A stretch of DNA of 64,000 bases from Companilactobacillus bobalius (GCF_009764355.1 NZ_LNUA01000011.1:213702-277701), one strand, 5' to 3'. Shown: positions 37,258-45,471, numbered from the stretch's first letter. A program made the numbers and translations. Notes: generated by a model from the sequence alone, not told the origin.

Positions 37258-37518
37258 AAGTTGATCGGAAAAGTAACTTATTGAATTTTGTACAGAAAGC
37301 CTCAGGTGCTGAGATGAGGACAAAGCAGTAAGTGAAAATGATCCGTGATTGGTATCCCTGAATTTTTTAAGGGGTGATGGCCGGTACCCATTATCGTACA
37401 CGCATGCAATGCATGTTATTAAGGAAAGCAGATGTGAATTTGCTTTTAAAATAGAATGGTACCGCGCAAAAGGCGCTTCTATCTTAGACAAATGATGTCT
37501 AGTTAGGAGCGCCTTTTT
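37258..37518 (+). promoter_or_regulatory. methionine T-box leader 2, inside the operon
   Basis: It contains AATGGTACCGCG at 37455-37466 and terminator arms AGGCGCTTCTATCTTAGACA and TGTCTAGTTAGGAGCGCCT followed by T residues. The specifier region GAAAATGATCC gives ATG at 37338-37340. I see no clear promoter between metI and this leader. It therefore probably gates transcription arriving from metI or from an internal promoter. Confidence 0.88.
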
Positions 37519-37554
37519 GTATATAGGGATTTAAATATGAGGAGGAGTTTCATT

Positions 37555-38394
37555 ATGAAAAAAAATAAAATTAAAGCTATATTTTTGTTAGTTGTTGCCA
37601 CATTCAGTTTGTTTTTGTTGGCAGGTTGTGGAAGTAATTCTTCAGCCAGTTCAACTAAAGAAAAGACTGTAAAAATAGGTATTACAGGGTCTGATGATGA
37701 AGTGTTAAAAGCTGTTGCTAAGAAAGTTAAAAAAGAGGGTATCAACATTAAAATTGTTGAATTCTCAGATTACAGTCAACCAAATACAGCCTTGGATCAA
37801 GGGGAAATTGATTTGAATGCCTTCCAAACAGTTATTTTCCAAAATGACTGGAACAAGAAACATAAGACACATATCGTTTCAATCGGTTCAACCGTAATTG
37901 CCCCAATGGCTCTATATTCAAAGAAGATCAAGAAAGTTAGCCAAATCAAGAATGGTGATAAAATTGCCGTTGCCAACGATGCCACAAATGAAGCCCGTGG
38001 ATTAACATTACTAGAAAGTGCCGGCTTGATTAAGTTGGATAACGCCAAAGTTCCTGGTTTAAAAGATATTACAGAAAATAAATTGAATCTAAAGATCACA
38101 CCATTAGATGCTGCCCAAACAGCTAAGTCAATGGATGACGTTACAGCATCAGTAGTTAATAGTGGAGTTGCTAACGATTCAAAACTAGATCCTAAGACAG
38201 CCGTTTATAGAGAAAAAATCACAGCCAAATCAAAACCATATGTAAATGTTATTTCAGCTAATAAGAAAGACAAAGATAATCCTACATACAAGAAGATTGT
38301 TAAAGCATATCAATCAAAAGATATTGCCAAAGTTATTAAGAATGAATTCCACGGATATGAACAACCAGCTTGGAATTATAAAGTATTGAATTAG
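37555..38394 (+). CDS. metQ: second MetQ-type substrate-binding lipoprotein
   Basis: About 279 residues, NLPA family, with lipobox LAGC after a hydrophobic signal. Conserved blocks are VKIGITGSDDEVLKAVAKK, VEFSDYSQPNTALDQGEIDLNAFQT and AVANDATNEARGLTLLESAGL. The start at 37555 follows AGGAGGAG; a frame-open ATG at 37537 overlaps that site. Having its own T-box lets it be tuned separately from the first metQ. Family A elements begin at its stop codon. Confidence 0.9.
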   Translation: MKKNKIKAIFLLVVATFSLFLLAGCGSNSSASSTKEKTVKIGITGSDDEVLKAVAKKVKKEGINIKIVEFSDYSQPNTALDQGEIDLNAFQTVIFQNDWNKKHKTHIVSIGSTVIAPMALYSKKIKKVSQIKNGDKIAVANDATNEARGLTLLESAGLIKLDNAKVPGLKDITENKLNLKITPLDAAQTAKSMDDVTASVVNSGVANDSKLDPKTAVYREKITAKSKPYVNVISANKKDKDNPTYKKIVKAYQSKDIAKVIKNEFHGYEQPAWNYKVLN

Positions 38395-38515
38395 AGGGTG
38401 GAGAATGACGGTTAGATTCTGAGCATTTGCCTAAGAACTGGAATTATCCGCCGTACCTGCGGATGATTTCAGCTCTGTAGCAAAGCACAGGAATCTGTCA
38501 TTCGGAACCCGTTTT
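38393..38515 (+). repeat. family A structured intergenic element, copy A2
   Basis: Same framework as A1. Pairings are GGGT/ACCC (38396-38399 with 38507-38510), GAATGAC/GTCATTC (38403-38409 with 38497-38503), AGATTC/GAATCT, TTTGC/GCAAA, CTGGAAT/ATTTCAG and ATCCGC/GCGGAT. The second pair differs fully from A1 and A3, with both sides changed together. It overlaps the metQ stop codon. Confidence 0.75.
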
Positions 38516-38520
38516 AAATT

Positions 38521-38655
38521 AGAGGGTGGAGCAGGCCTGCTTAGATTCTGAGCATTTGCAGGACTTTGCGAATTGGCTGCGGGGCAGACAGTTTGTGAAG
38601 TCAGGCAAAGCACAGGAATCTGGCCTGTGGAACCCGTTTGCTGCATACTTGAGGA
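38521..38655 (+). repeat. family A structured intergenic element, copy A3
   Basis: Follows A2 after five bases. Pairings are GGGT/ACCC, CAGGCC/GGCCTG (38532-38537 with 38622-38627), AGATTC/GAATCT and TTTGC/GCAAA. The apical arm is rebuilt (GACTT/AAGTC, CGAATTG/CAGTTTG, CTGC/GCAG). The trailing GCTGCATACTTGAG is shared with A1. From here to 38757 no gene or other structure is seen. Confidence 0.72.
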
Positions 38656-38759
38656 TAAAAATAAATACCACAATCCCCAAAGACCAAAATTATCAAATTA
38701 CCGAGTATCAAAAGAGAGGGCTCCAAACTACCACCAAAGAATAGAACAACTACCACACC

Positions 38760-38794
38760 AAAAAACGTCTAGAATAATTTCTAGGCGTTTTTTG
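38760..38794 (+). terminator. terminator after the family A pair
   Basis: AAAAACGTCTAGAA / TTCTAGGCGTTTTT with loop TAAT and T tract; likely the end of the methionine operon transcript. Confidence 0.85.
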
Positions 38795-38868
38795 TAACGA
38801 AAGATAACACATTTCACAAAATTTATTTTAAAATGGAGATAACAAGTAAAGCAAAGTCAGGGATATAT

Positions 38869-39687
38869 ATGAAAGATTTAGGGACGGTTATTAAAGAACT
38901 GCGAAAAGATAAGAAACTTACACAAAAAGAATTAGCAGAGGGTATTTGTGCTCAATCGATGTTGTCAGCTATTGAAAATAACGTTTATGTTCCTAATGCT
39001 AATTTATTGATCAAGTTAGCTACTAAACTGGAAGTAAGTTTGGATCAAGTTAGTTTGGCAACTAATTTTCCTATCAGTTCAAAATACAATTTTAATGATA
39101 AAGTGGATGACCTTTGTAATAATCATCAGTATCAGGAATTATATGATTTTTTGATGCAGGATAAGGTTTTAGATAATTTAAAAACCAGTTTACAAATGCA
39201 AGCTTATTACTATTATTTAGGGGTAGCACAGATACAGACTAATGCTATTTCTGAGGCTAAGCAGTCGTTGAATTTGTCGCTGGCAGAGGTCAATCCTAAA
39301 CATCCCAATACTTTAGGACGTCTGGCTTATATGGCTATTGGTTATGTTCATAGTCTGGAAAATCAAAAAGATTTAGCGGAGGAATATATTAATAAAGCCT
39401 TTAGAAATTGGGATGAATTTTCTTATGAGGAAAATCAAAATGCTCTTTATTATTTAGCTGCATTGATTTACTTCAAATTAAATGATTATCAAGATTCGAC
39501 TGCCTATATAGCTGACGGAATTGGTTTTATTGCAAAACACAATTCTCACTATATGTTGGCTAATTGTTATTTTCTGTTGGCTCGTTTGGCATTGGTAGCT
39601 CACAACGATGATGAACGTCTGGAAGCTAATAGACGTAAGGATTTGTTTACAGAACTATACGGTGAAAATATTTTTGAAGAATTTTAA
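38869..39687 (+). CDS. Rgg-like XRE regulator with TPR-type C-terminus
   Basis: A 272-residue protein with an N-terminal helix-turn-helix (IKELRKDKKLTQKELAEGICAQSMLSAIENN) and an all-helical C-terminal region of tetratricopeptide type. This is the layout of Rgg/RNPP-type regulators that often sense short peptides. The frame opens 12 codons upstream at 38833, but the ATG at 38869 follows AGGGA at a proper distance. No small peptide pheromone gene is obvious next to it. The target could be the SRPBCC-like gene downstream, but that is a guess. Confidence 0.75.
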   Translation: MKDLGTVIKELRKDKKLTQKELAEGICAQSMLSAIENNVYVPNANLLIKLATKLEVSLDQVSLATNFPISSKYNFNDKVDDLCNNHQYQELYDFLMQDKVLDNLKTSLQMQAYYYYLGVAQIQTNAISEAKQSLNLSLAEVNPKHPNTLGRLAYMAIGYVHSLENQKDLAEEYINKAFRNWDEFSYEENQNALYYLAALIYFKLNDYQDSTAYIADGIGFIAKHNSHYMLANCYFLLARLALVAHNDDERLEANRRKDLFTELYGENIFEEF

Positions 39688-39763
39688 AATATCAGAATAC
39701 TGATTTTTAATTAGAGACCAAATTTCGTAAGATGACTCCATAAATTAGATAGGGGATGCTCTT

Positions 39764-40168
39764 ATGAAAAAATTATTTACTAATAGTATTGAAATCAACT
39801 CTAATCTTAAAACGGTGACGGATATTTTGGTGAATGCTTTTACCTTGGCTAAATGGAATTATGCCATTTCAGAAGTTACTGAAGTGAGTGTTAACGAATT
39901 TGCAATTCATCGAGATGAACCTGCTATAAATCAAGATGAAATTATGACTGTTGAACAAAATGATAATGAAGTAGCTTATGTAAGTAAAGGCGGAAAACTA
40001 GAATATCAATTAACTTTTCAGACTTTTCAAACTAACAATCATGTATTAGTAACAGAGAACTTTTACATCTTGAATGACTTTAGTTTGCCGGAAACTTTAA
40101 TTTTACCAATTACTAAAAGAGCCTTTAACCAGAATTTGAAAGCATTGAAAAAAATGATTGAAGTATGA
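39764..40168 (+). CDS. SRPBCC-like (polyketide-cyclase fold) protein
   Basis: A 134-residue soluble protein with the secondary-structure pattern of the SRPBCC/START-like fold: an opening strand (KKLFTNSIEINSNLKTVTDILVNAF), W at the helix end (LAKWNYAISEVTEV), and a long C-terminal helix (AFNQNLKALKKMIEV). Residues would line a hydrophobic pocket; the ligand is unknown. The start follows AGGGGA. Confidence 0.5.
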   Translation: MKKLFTNSIEINSNLKTVTDILVNAFTLAKWNYAISEVTEVSVNEFAIHRDEPAINQDEIMTVEQNDNEVAYVSKGGKLEYQLTFQTFQTNNHVLVTENFYILNDFSLPETLILPITKRAFNQNLKALKKMIEV

Positions 40169-40205
40169 AAAAAGCGTGGTCACTTTTGAGTGATTACGCT
40201 TTTTG
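40168..40205. terminator. bidirectional terminator
   Basis: AAAAAAGCGT-GG-TCACT / AGTGA-TT-ACGCTTTTT with loop TTTG, shared by the SRPBCC-like and transpeptidase genes. Confidence 0.85.
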
Positions 40206-40871
40206 TGGTTGATATTTTCCGTGAATAACGACCTTCATCCCTGAAGGAACATTTTCATAGATCCATTTACAGTCGGGAACAGATAGGTGGACACATCCAT
40301 GAGATGAAGGTTCTCTACCTAAAGTCTTGGCGATTGATTTAACATAAGTTCCTTGTTCATCGGTTGGTGTTGTGTGGAAAAGGTATTCACCATGATTCAA
40401 AAAGGAAACGTAGTAGTATGCTCCTAATTTCAAAGGTGCTGTGTAGAAGAAATCACCACGCTCGTTTTGAATATGGTAAGTTCCTCTAGGAGTCGTATCA
40501 TGCTTACCGGTTGATGAGTACATCTCATATAGATTGGTTTTGCCGTCTTTAATGTAAACACGTTGAGTCGTGATATCGACATCAATCCAGGCTTTAGGAT
40601 ATTTGTATAGATCTGGATATTCTTTTTTTTCGGAAGCACTGTTATATTTGAAATTTTCTAACTTCACCATATGTTTATCATCTTTAACATTTAATGGCGA
40701 AGGAGTTTTTTTCTTTAATTTCTTCTTAGCCTGCTTTTTTTTGATGACTTGTTGTTGAGCCTCAGCCTGATTTTTTTTAGCTGAAGTATCTGAAACATGC
40801 CAAACAATTATTCCCAATATTAAAACTGAAAGTGCGGATAAAACAATAGTATAAATTTTCCTACGATTCAT
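40194..40871 (-). CDS. membrane-anchored L,D-transpeptidase (YkuD domain)
   Basis: About 225 residues. An N-terminal anchor (RKIYTIVLSALSVLILGIIVWHV) is followed by a lysine-rich linker and a YkuD catalytic domain in the last 130 residues. The active-site motif reads HTTPTDEQ then PSSHGCVHLSVPDCKWIYENVP, with catalytic cysteine in SHGC. Such enzymes make 3-3 cross-links in peptidoglycan or attach proteins; the arginine after SHGCV in the usual motif is histidine here. The start at 40871 follows GGGG; a longer frame adds five residues. Confidence 0.85.
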   Translation of the reverse strand: MNRRKIYTIVLSALSVLILGIIVWHVSDTSAKKNQAEAQQQVIKKKQAKKKLKKKTPSPLNVKDDKHMVKLENFKYNSASEKKEYPDLYKYPKAWIDVDITTQRVYIKDGKTNLYEMYSSTGKHDTTPRGTYHIQNERGDFFYTAPLKLGAYYYVSFLNHGEYLFHTTPTDEQGTYVKSIAKTLGREPSSHGCVHLSVPDCKWIYENVPSGMKVVIHGKYQPQKA

Positions 40872-41052
40872 TAAAAATTTCCCCAAACGTATATAATTAT
40901 ATTTATATTATACATGGCTTGTAGAAAAAAGCACTGTAACTAAGTAATACTTTTATGTGACATAATTGTAAGTTTTATGTAAGCAATTTAAATGTACTTA
41001 TTTTTGAGAATAGATTAAGATGAATTTAACATAACAAAGGGGGAAAGCAATT

Positions 41053-41241
41053 ATGCATATTCCAATTAAACGTTCCAACAATGATAGAGTACTTGCCGGA
41101 GTAATCGGTGGATTAGCTGAGCATTTCCAATGGAATTCAACCATTGCTAGAGTATTATGGGTTATTTTAGCTTTGACACCTTTACCAGGAATTATCGGTT
41201 ATTTAGTACTCTGGTTACTAATGGAAAATCCAGAAGATTAA
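41053..41241 (+). CDS. PspC-domain membrane miniprotein 1
   Basis: A 62-residue protein consisting of one PspC domain: a basic start (IPIKRSNNDRVLAGVIGGLAEHFQWN) and a membrane helix (VLWVILALTPLPGIIGYLVLWLLM). PspC domains occur in envelope-stress systems and in short membrane proteins. The start follows AAAGGGGG. It forms an operon with a close paralogue 19 bases downstream. Confidence 0.85.
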   Translation: MHIPIKRSNNDRVLAGVIGGLAEHFQWNSTIARVLWVILALTPLPGIIGYLVLWLLMENPED

Positions 41242-41260
41242 ATTAAAGGGGGAGAGTACA

Positions 41261-41455
41261 GTGCATATTCCAGTTAAAAGATCTAAAGATAATCAAATAT
41301 TAGGTGGAGTCATTGCCGGATTTTGTGAGAATTTCGATTGGAATCCAGCAATTGGTCGAGTGTTGTATGTTATTTTAGCCTTGACCCCAGGTTTCCCAGG
41401 AATCATTGTTTATTTAATACTTTGGATGATAATGGAAAAACCAGATATGAATTAA
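41261..41455 (+). CDS. PspC-domain membrane miniprotein 2
   Basis: A 64-residue paralogue of the preceding gene (IPVKRSKDNQILGGVIAGFCENFDWN...YVILALTPGFPGIIVYLILWMIME), starting with GTG behind GGGGGAG. The tandem arrangement suggests duplication and perhaps hetero-oligomers. No PspA or sensor gene lies nearby. Confidence 0.85.
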   Translation: MHIPVKRSKDNQILGGVIAGFCENFDWNPAIGRVLYVILALTPGFPGIIVYLILWMIMEKPDMN

Positions 41456-41460
41456 AAGAA

Positions 41461-41509
41461 AAGCTCAGTTTAGTAATCATCTGTGATGATCGCTTTACTG
41501 AGCCTTTTT
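41461..41509. terminator. terminator between PspC pair and rpmA
   Basis: GCTCAGT / ACTGAGC closes a longer imperfect hairpin followed by five T residues. Confidence 0.7.
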
Positions 41510-41517
41510 ATGTAAAA

Positions 41518-41790
41518 CTAATAAACGGAAACTTTCTTTTTATCCCTGCCAAGACGTTCAAACCTTACAACACCGGCTTTTAAAGCAAAAAGTGTATCAT
41601 CACTGCCGCGGCCAACGTTAGTTCCGGGATGAATCTTGGTACCTCGTTGACGGTAGAGGATAGATCCAGCCTTTACTCTTTGACCATCAGCCCTTTTTGC
41701 TCCAAGTCTACGGCCAGCTGAATTACGGCCGTTGGTAGTAGAACCTCCACCTTTATGATGGGCAAAAAATTGTAAATTCATTTTTAACAT
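41518..41790 (-). CDS. rpmA: ribosomal protein L27 (bL27), isolated gene
   Basis: A 90-residue L27. The N-terminal extension [10 protein letters not shown] ends in the Prp protease cleavage motif found in Firmicutes, leaving [20 protein letters not shown], which reaches toward the peptidyl-transferase centre. [49 protein letters not shown] completes the protein. Normally rpmA is the third gene of rplU-prp-rpmA; neither partner is here. Changes from typical lactobacillar L27 include KRADGQRV and HPGTN. It may be a paralogue of a canonical copy elsewhere. The start follows GAGGAG. Confidence 0.92.
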   Translation of the reverse strand: MLKMNLQFFAHHKGGGSTTNGRNSAGRRLGAKRADGQRVKAGSILYRQRGTKIHPGTNVGRGSDDTLFALKAGVVRFERLGRDKKKVSVY

Positions 41791-41808
41791 AATATTTCTC
41801 CTCGTATT

Positions 41809-42558
41809 TTAATAATCTCTTTGATTGGTAGAACGCAAAATCACTTCATTTATGCCAACGTTATCAGGAGTATTGATGGCATAAATAACGGCATTTGCTA
41901 CATCCTCAGCTTTTAGACCAGTTTCTTGTTCACTCTTTAAGACGTCGGCTTTTAACTTTTTATCACTAATGGTAGAAGCCAATCCAGTTTGAGAATGTCC
42001 GGGTGAAATCAAAGTTGATTTGATACCATTACCGACTTCTTCCACACGTAGACCTTCCATGATAGTTCGCATAGCAAATTTGGTGCCAGAATAGACAGCA
42101 GAACCGGCTCCTACGAAATGACCTGCTACGGAATCAGTTGTGATAATGTGACCATTGTGTTGTTTTTCCATGATTGGCAAAACATATTTAATGCCATATA
42201 GGGCACCTTTTAAATTAACATCAATCATTCTTTCCCATTCATTTGATTTACCATCTCGGAGTAGTGAGACGGGCATCAATCCGGCATTATTAAATAGAAC
42301 ATCAATTTTATGAAAATTGGTAATGGTGAAGTTAACTAAGTCTTTAATATCAGATTCTTGAGTAACATCGGTAACTTTATAAATGGCTTTAATTTTGAAT
42401 TTTTTTGCCAACTCATTTGTAAGTTCTTGTAGTTTCGTTTCGTTTCTGGCTGCTAGAACTAGTTGTGCACCATTCTCAGCCAATTTAGTGGCAGTGGCTT
42501 TTCCTATACCACTTGAAGCACCAGTAATAATAATAGTTTTACCTTGAATATTTTCCAT
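41809..42558 (-). CDS. short-chain dehydrogenase/reductase
   Basis: A 249-residue classical SDR with the cofactor motif TGASSGIGKATA, structural motif NNAG (FNNAGLMPVS), catalytic serine in TTDSVAGH and catalytic YSGTK. The basic residue after the second strand (AARNE) suggests NADP preference. The substrate is unknown. It is divergent from an HxlR regulator, a common pairing in which the regulator responds to a reactive electrophile or quinone. Confidence 0.88.
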   Translation of the reverse strand: MENIQGKTIIITGASSGIGKATATKLAENGAQLVLAARNETKLQELTNELAKKFKIKAIYKVTDVTQESDIKDLVNFTITNFHKIDVLFNNAGLMPVSLLRDGKSNEWERMIDVNLKGALYGIKYVLPIMEKQHNGHIITTDSVAGHFVGAGSAVYSGTKFAMRTIMEGLRVEEVGNGIKSTLISPGHSQTGLASTISDKKLKADVLKSEQETGLKAEDVANAVIYAINTPDNVGINEVILRSTNQRDY

Positions 42559-42656
42559 AATTAATTATTTGAGACCTATAACCTTTCGATTGATATACTG
42601 TTAAGTTAGTAACGATATTTAATATCATAAATCATTGTCAAAATTATTCTAGAACG

Positions 42657-42688
42657 CACTTTAAAGTGGGTTATTTACCTGCAGGTAA
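42657..42688. promoter_or_regulatory. two adjacent palindromes between SDR and HxlR genes
   Basis: CACTTTAAAGTG (42657-42668) and TTACCTGCAGGTAA (42675-42688) are perfect palindromes separated by six bases, about 20-50 bases before the hxlR-type start. They are the probable operators controlling the divergent pair. Confidence 0.55.
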
Positions 42689-42708
42689 GTGTTGAGGGAG
42701 GGAAAATT

Positions 42709-43095
42709 GTGGTAAAAAAAGAAAATGAATTTACCAATGGTGCTTTATTGGCGCTGAACGTGATGGGAAATAAGTGGAAACCATTAATAATTTGTCATTT
42801 ACTGGATGGACCTTTGCGAACGTTGGAATTACAGCGACGTGTAAAAGGTATATCTGCGAAGGTAATGGTTGAACAATTAAAACAGTTAGAAGCAGATAAA
42901 ATTATTACTCGAAAAGTATTCAATGAGATACCTCCACATGTTGAGTATTCATTGACACCTGACGGTTATTCCTTGGCAAAGGTTCTAGGGTCAATGTCTT
43001 ATTGGGGAGAACAACAGGCCCAACGTTTAAATGAGAACGGACAAAAGATTAAATTGGAATATACAGATCATCAAAAATGGACAGATTCAAAATAA
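42709..43095 (+). CDS. HxlR-family transcriptional regulator
   Basis: A 128-residue winged-helix protein from a GTG start behind GGGAGG. Family features are ALNVMGNKWKPLIICHLLDGPLRTLELQRRVKGISAKVMVEQLKQLEADKIITRKVFNEIPPHVEYSLTPDG. The N-terminal cysteine often used for redox sensing in this family is absent; one cysteine lies in ICHLL. It most likely regulates the divergent SDR gene. Confidence 0.88.
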   Translation: MVKKENEFTNGALLALNVMGNKWKPLIICHLLDGPLRTLELQRRVKGISAKVMVEQLKQLEADKIITRKVFNEIPPHVEYSLTPDGYSLAKVLGSMSYWGEQQAQRLNENGQKIKLEYTDHQKWTDSK

Positions 43096-43106
43096 ATTTC
43101 TCCATT

Positions 43107-43146
43107 AAAAAAAGGCCACTAATCCGTTTTAGGACTAGTGGTCTTC
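43107..43146. terminator. terminator between convergent HxlR and HAD genes
   Basis: GGCCACTAATCC / GGACTAGTGGTC. The T tract is on the minus-strand side, so it mainly serves the HAD gene. Confidence 0.75.
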
Positions 43147-43163
43147 ATGTTCATAAAATCTGA

Positions 43164-43964
43164 TTATTTTTCAAGGCTTAGTACGTCTGCAATGGTGTTG
43201 AGAACACCATCATGATCATTGTCGGTTACAGAAATCATGTCAGCTTCTGCTTGAATGTGTTTACCACTATTCTTCATGGCAACACCGATACCAGATTCTT
43301 GTAACATTTCCAAGTCATTACCGTTATCGCCAAAAGAAATGACATTTTCAGTAGAAATATTGTAGTAATCACACAACTCCTTGATACCAGTGGCTTTGTT
43401 GATGTGAGCACTGATGATATCAATACTACCAAAGCCACTTACGGCGGCGTGAATACTGTCTCCATAATTATCGTTAATATATTTGACTGTGGGGTCGAGT
43501 TCTTCATCGTCAATTCGAATATTCATTTTGAAAATTTTATCGTCGATGTCATTCATATTATCAAGTCGGACAAGGTTATTGATGTAATAATCATTGGTCT
43601 GTGGGGAATCTGCATTGACGTAAGTTCCATTTTCACCGGAGAAACAAAGACTGATAATATTTAAGTTACTATTCAATTCTTTATCAATATCAAATAATTC
43701 ATCATTGTTCAAAGTGTCTTCGTAAATAGTTTTACCGTCAACTAGAATTTGAGCACCATTTTCAGCCACGATAGCATCGATATTTTCAGTTTGTTGGAAA
43801 ATCTGTTCGAGGTGACTATAACTATTACCACTGGCTACGGAAAATTTAATATTTTGTTGATGCAATTGGTTAATATAATTATTTAAGCGCTGGATATTGT
43901 ATTCGTGATTAGAATCAAAAAGTGTTCCATCTATATCTGTTGCAATTAATTTTATATTCTTCAA
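43164..43964 (-). CDS. Cof-type HAD-superfamily phosphatase
   Basis: A 266-residue HAD-IIB hydrolase. The nucleophile motif is ATDIDGTLFDSN, motif II SVASGNS, and motif IV ISFGDNGNDLEML with a lysine in AGVAMKNSG-like GIGVAMKNSG. Such enzymes dephosphorylate sugar phosphates or cofactors such as FMN or pyridoxal phosphate; the exact substrate is not readable. Confidence 0.88.
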   Translation of the reverse strand: MKNIKLIATDIDGTLFDSNHEYNIQRLNNYINQLHQQNIKFSVASGNSYSHLEQIFQQTENIDAIVAENGAQILVDGKTIYEDTLNNDELFDIDKELNSNLNIISLCFSGENGTYVNADSPQTNDYYINNLVRLDNMNDIDDKIFKMNIRIDDEELDPTVKYINDNYGDSIHAAVSGFGSIDIISAHINKATGIKELCDYYNISTENVISFGDNGNDLEMLQESGIGVAMKNSGKHIQAEADMISVTDNDHDGVLNTIADVLSLEK

Positions 43965-44087
43965 ATTAAATTCTCCTAAGTAAGTTTATTTATAATTTAT
44001 TATAAACTAACTGAATATAAAAATAAAAATGCATCTATTTATTCAAACTTAATTGTAACTAGATACTGACTAATGTAACTGAAATAT

Positions 44088-44262
44088 GCCGTCGTCCGTA
44101 AAAAATCTGTGGGCCGCTGGAACGTGGTGGACGCGACTTCAAGCTAATAATTCCGCACTTTGTGCGAAATTATGGATCTCGAAGTTCGGTCTCTTACTAA
44201 CCTTGCTAAGCAAGCTAAGTAAAATTCACCACTGAGGGCCCACAGATTTTTTACTACCGATT
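44088..44262 (+). repeat. family B structured intergenic element, copy B1
   Basis: One of three related elements (others at 60613 and 63822). The long outer stem is GTAAAAAATCTGTGGGCC (44098-44115) with 44237-44254. A conserved internal loop TGGAAC / TGA follows, then GTGGTG/CACCAC (44124-44129 with 44227-44232). Two hairpins sit inside: ACTTCAAG/CTCGAAGT capped by AATAATT-CCGCAC-TTT-GTGCG, and TTACT...CTTGC-TAA-GCAAG...AGTAA. All arms differ from B2 and B3 but stay complementary. The rest of the gap from 43965 is AT-rich with no gene seen. Confidence 0.78.
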
Positions 44263-44303
44263 AGTTCCTTGATTCTAATATTAAGACATAGTTCCAAAAG
44301 AAA

Positions 44304-44350
44304 GACCTCCATCAAGAACTCATATACCTTGAGCGCTTGATGGAGGTCAT
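44304..44350 (-). terminator. hairpin after the 44442-45221 gene
   Basis: GACCTCCATCAAG / CTTGATGGAGGTC, a perfect 13-base stem with a 19-base loop. On the minus strand it is followed by TTTCTTTT, giving a weak terminator. Confidence 0.5.
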
Positions 44351-44441
44351 TAAGTTTATAGCGATTACTTAGCAAAGTGAAAGGAACAACAAGAAGAAAT
44401 TGGATATAAAGTAATACTTTTATCGTGAATAGATACATTAT

Positions 44442-45221
44442 TTAATTTGTTTTTTTATTTTGAGATTTATTAATTAAATCATTCATTCCATTATTCATTA
44501 GTTCATCTTCTTTTTGTCCAGTCAGATCATGAGTACCGTTATCGGTAGTTGGCGGTACCTCAGATTCTCGGCGGTATTTGCCATCGGAGTCTTGAAAGAA
44601 GGTACTCTTTTCAACATAAGTTGCACTCCAAGATTTTCCCTGAGTTCCGTTTACTCCTTTAGGAATTTTGGTAAGTCCCACTGCCATTTTTTCGCCAGCT
44701 CTAGGTAAGCGAGTAAACTCTAAGGTGATAATTTCATTAGGATCTTTATCATCAGAGGGTTTAAGGTTGTGGGCGGCTGCATCTTCTTTTCTAGTAATAT
44801 TTCCACCCATGATTTCTATTGGAATGGTTTTATGCAGCTTTTTACTGTCACCTTTTAAAACTTTATCGACTCTCAAGCTCACAGTGGTATAAGGGAAGTT
44901 ATCAGAAACATGACTTTTGAGTCCGACTACTTTACCAACAACCACTAATTCAGATTTGTTAATCAATTTTGGAAAAGTCGAAGGGTATTCACCAACAAAA
45001 CATGATTCTCCACCTGCTTTTGTAATTTTGTGACTATAGAATGCATCGTTGATCTTTTTTGCTTCGGTTTTACTTATTTTTTGGGGAGAAATGTTTTCTT
45101 TAACATTAGAAATCTTTTTTTCGTGAGTAATATTATTGGCCTTGTTGTTAATGTAATACGTAGTGAAACCGCCTAATAATAAAACTATTATAGCAACGAT
45201 TAATGTTACTGTTTTCTTCAA
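44442..45221 (-). CDS. membrane-anchored or secreted protein of unknown function
   Basis: A 259-residue protein with an N-terminal hydrophobic segment (KKTVTLIVAIIVLLLGGFTTYYI) followed by a lysine-rich stretch and an extracellular domain. The block KLINKSELVVVGKVVGLKSHVSDNFPYTTVSLRVDKVLKGDSKK has the look of a small beta-barrel seen in secreted proteins of Bacillota that I cannot name. One cysteine lies in GGESCFVGEYP. The C-terminus is hydrophilic (ending NKKTN). A single-gene unit. Confidence 0.55.
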   Translation of the reverse strand: MKKTVTLIVAIIVLLLGGFTTYYINNKANNITHEKKISNVKENISPQKISKTEAKKINDAFYSHKITKAGGESCFVGEYPSTFPKLINKSELVVVGKVVGLKSHVSDNFPYTTVSLRVDKVLKGDSKKLHKTIPIEIMGGNITRKEDAAAHNLKPSDDKDPNEIITLEFTRLPRAGEKMAVGLTKIPKGVNGTQGKSWSATYVEKSTFFQDSDGKYRRESEVPPTTDNGTHDLTGQKEDELMNNGMNDLINKSQNKKTN

Positions 45222-45471
45222 AATCAGTACCCCTCGTTTTTATTTTTGGATGTATCGCGGAATATTGAAATCCATTTCGTCTTCAGATTAACTTATTTAA
45301 AAGGTCAACAGAAGTCAATGTTGGAAAATTTGATTAGATTTATATTATTTATTTAAATATATAGTCTGTACTGTCAAGCATTAATTTTTGGTGCCAGATC
45401 GGCTATATATTTTTTATATAAATATATAAAGAAAGCTGCTGTTATACTCTTTGTGAAAAGAGGTCGGAGTC

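Noticed and set aside
38526..38797. Two overlapping frames of 72 and 74 codons over element A3
   Set aside because: They are read through a structured repeat in different frames, without ribosome sites; the other copies do not preserve them.
44226..44438. 70-codon minus-strand frame between the hypothetical gene and HAD gene
   Set aside because: It runs across a hairpin and element B1 and has no convincing ribosome site; structure explains the sequence better.
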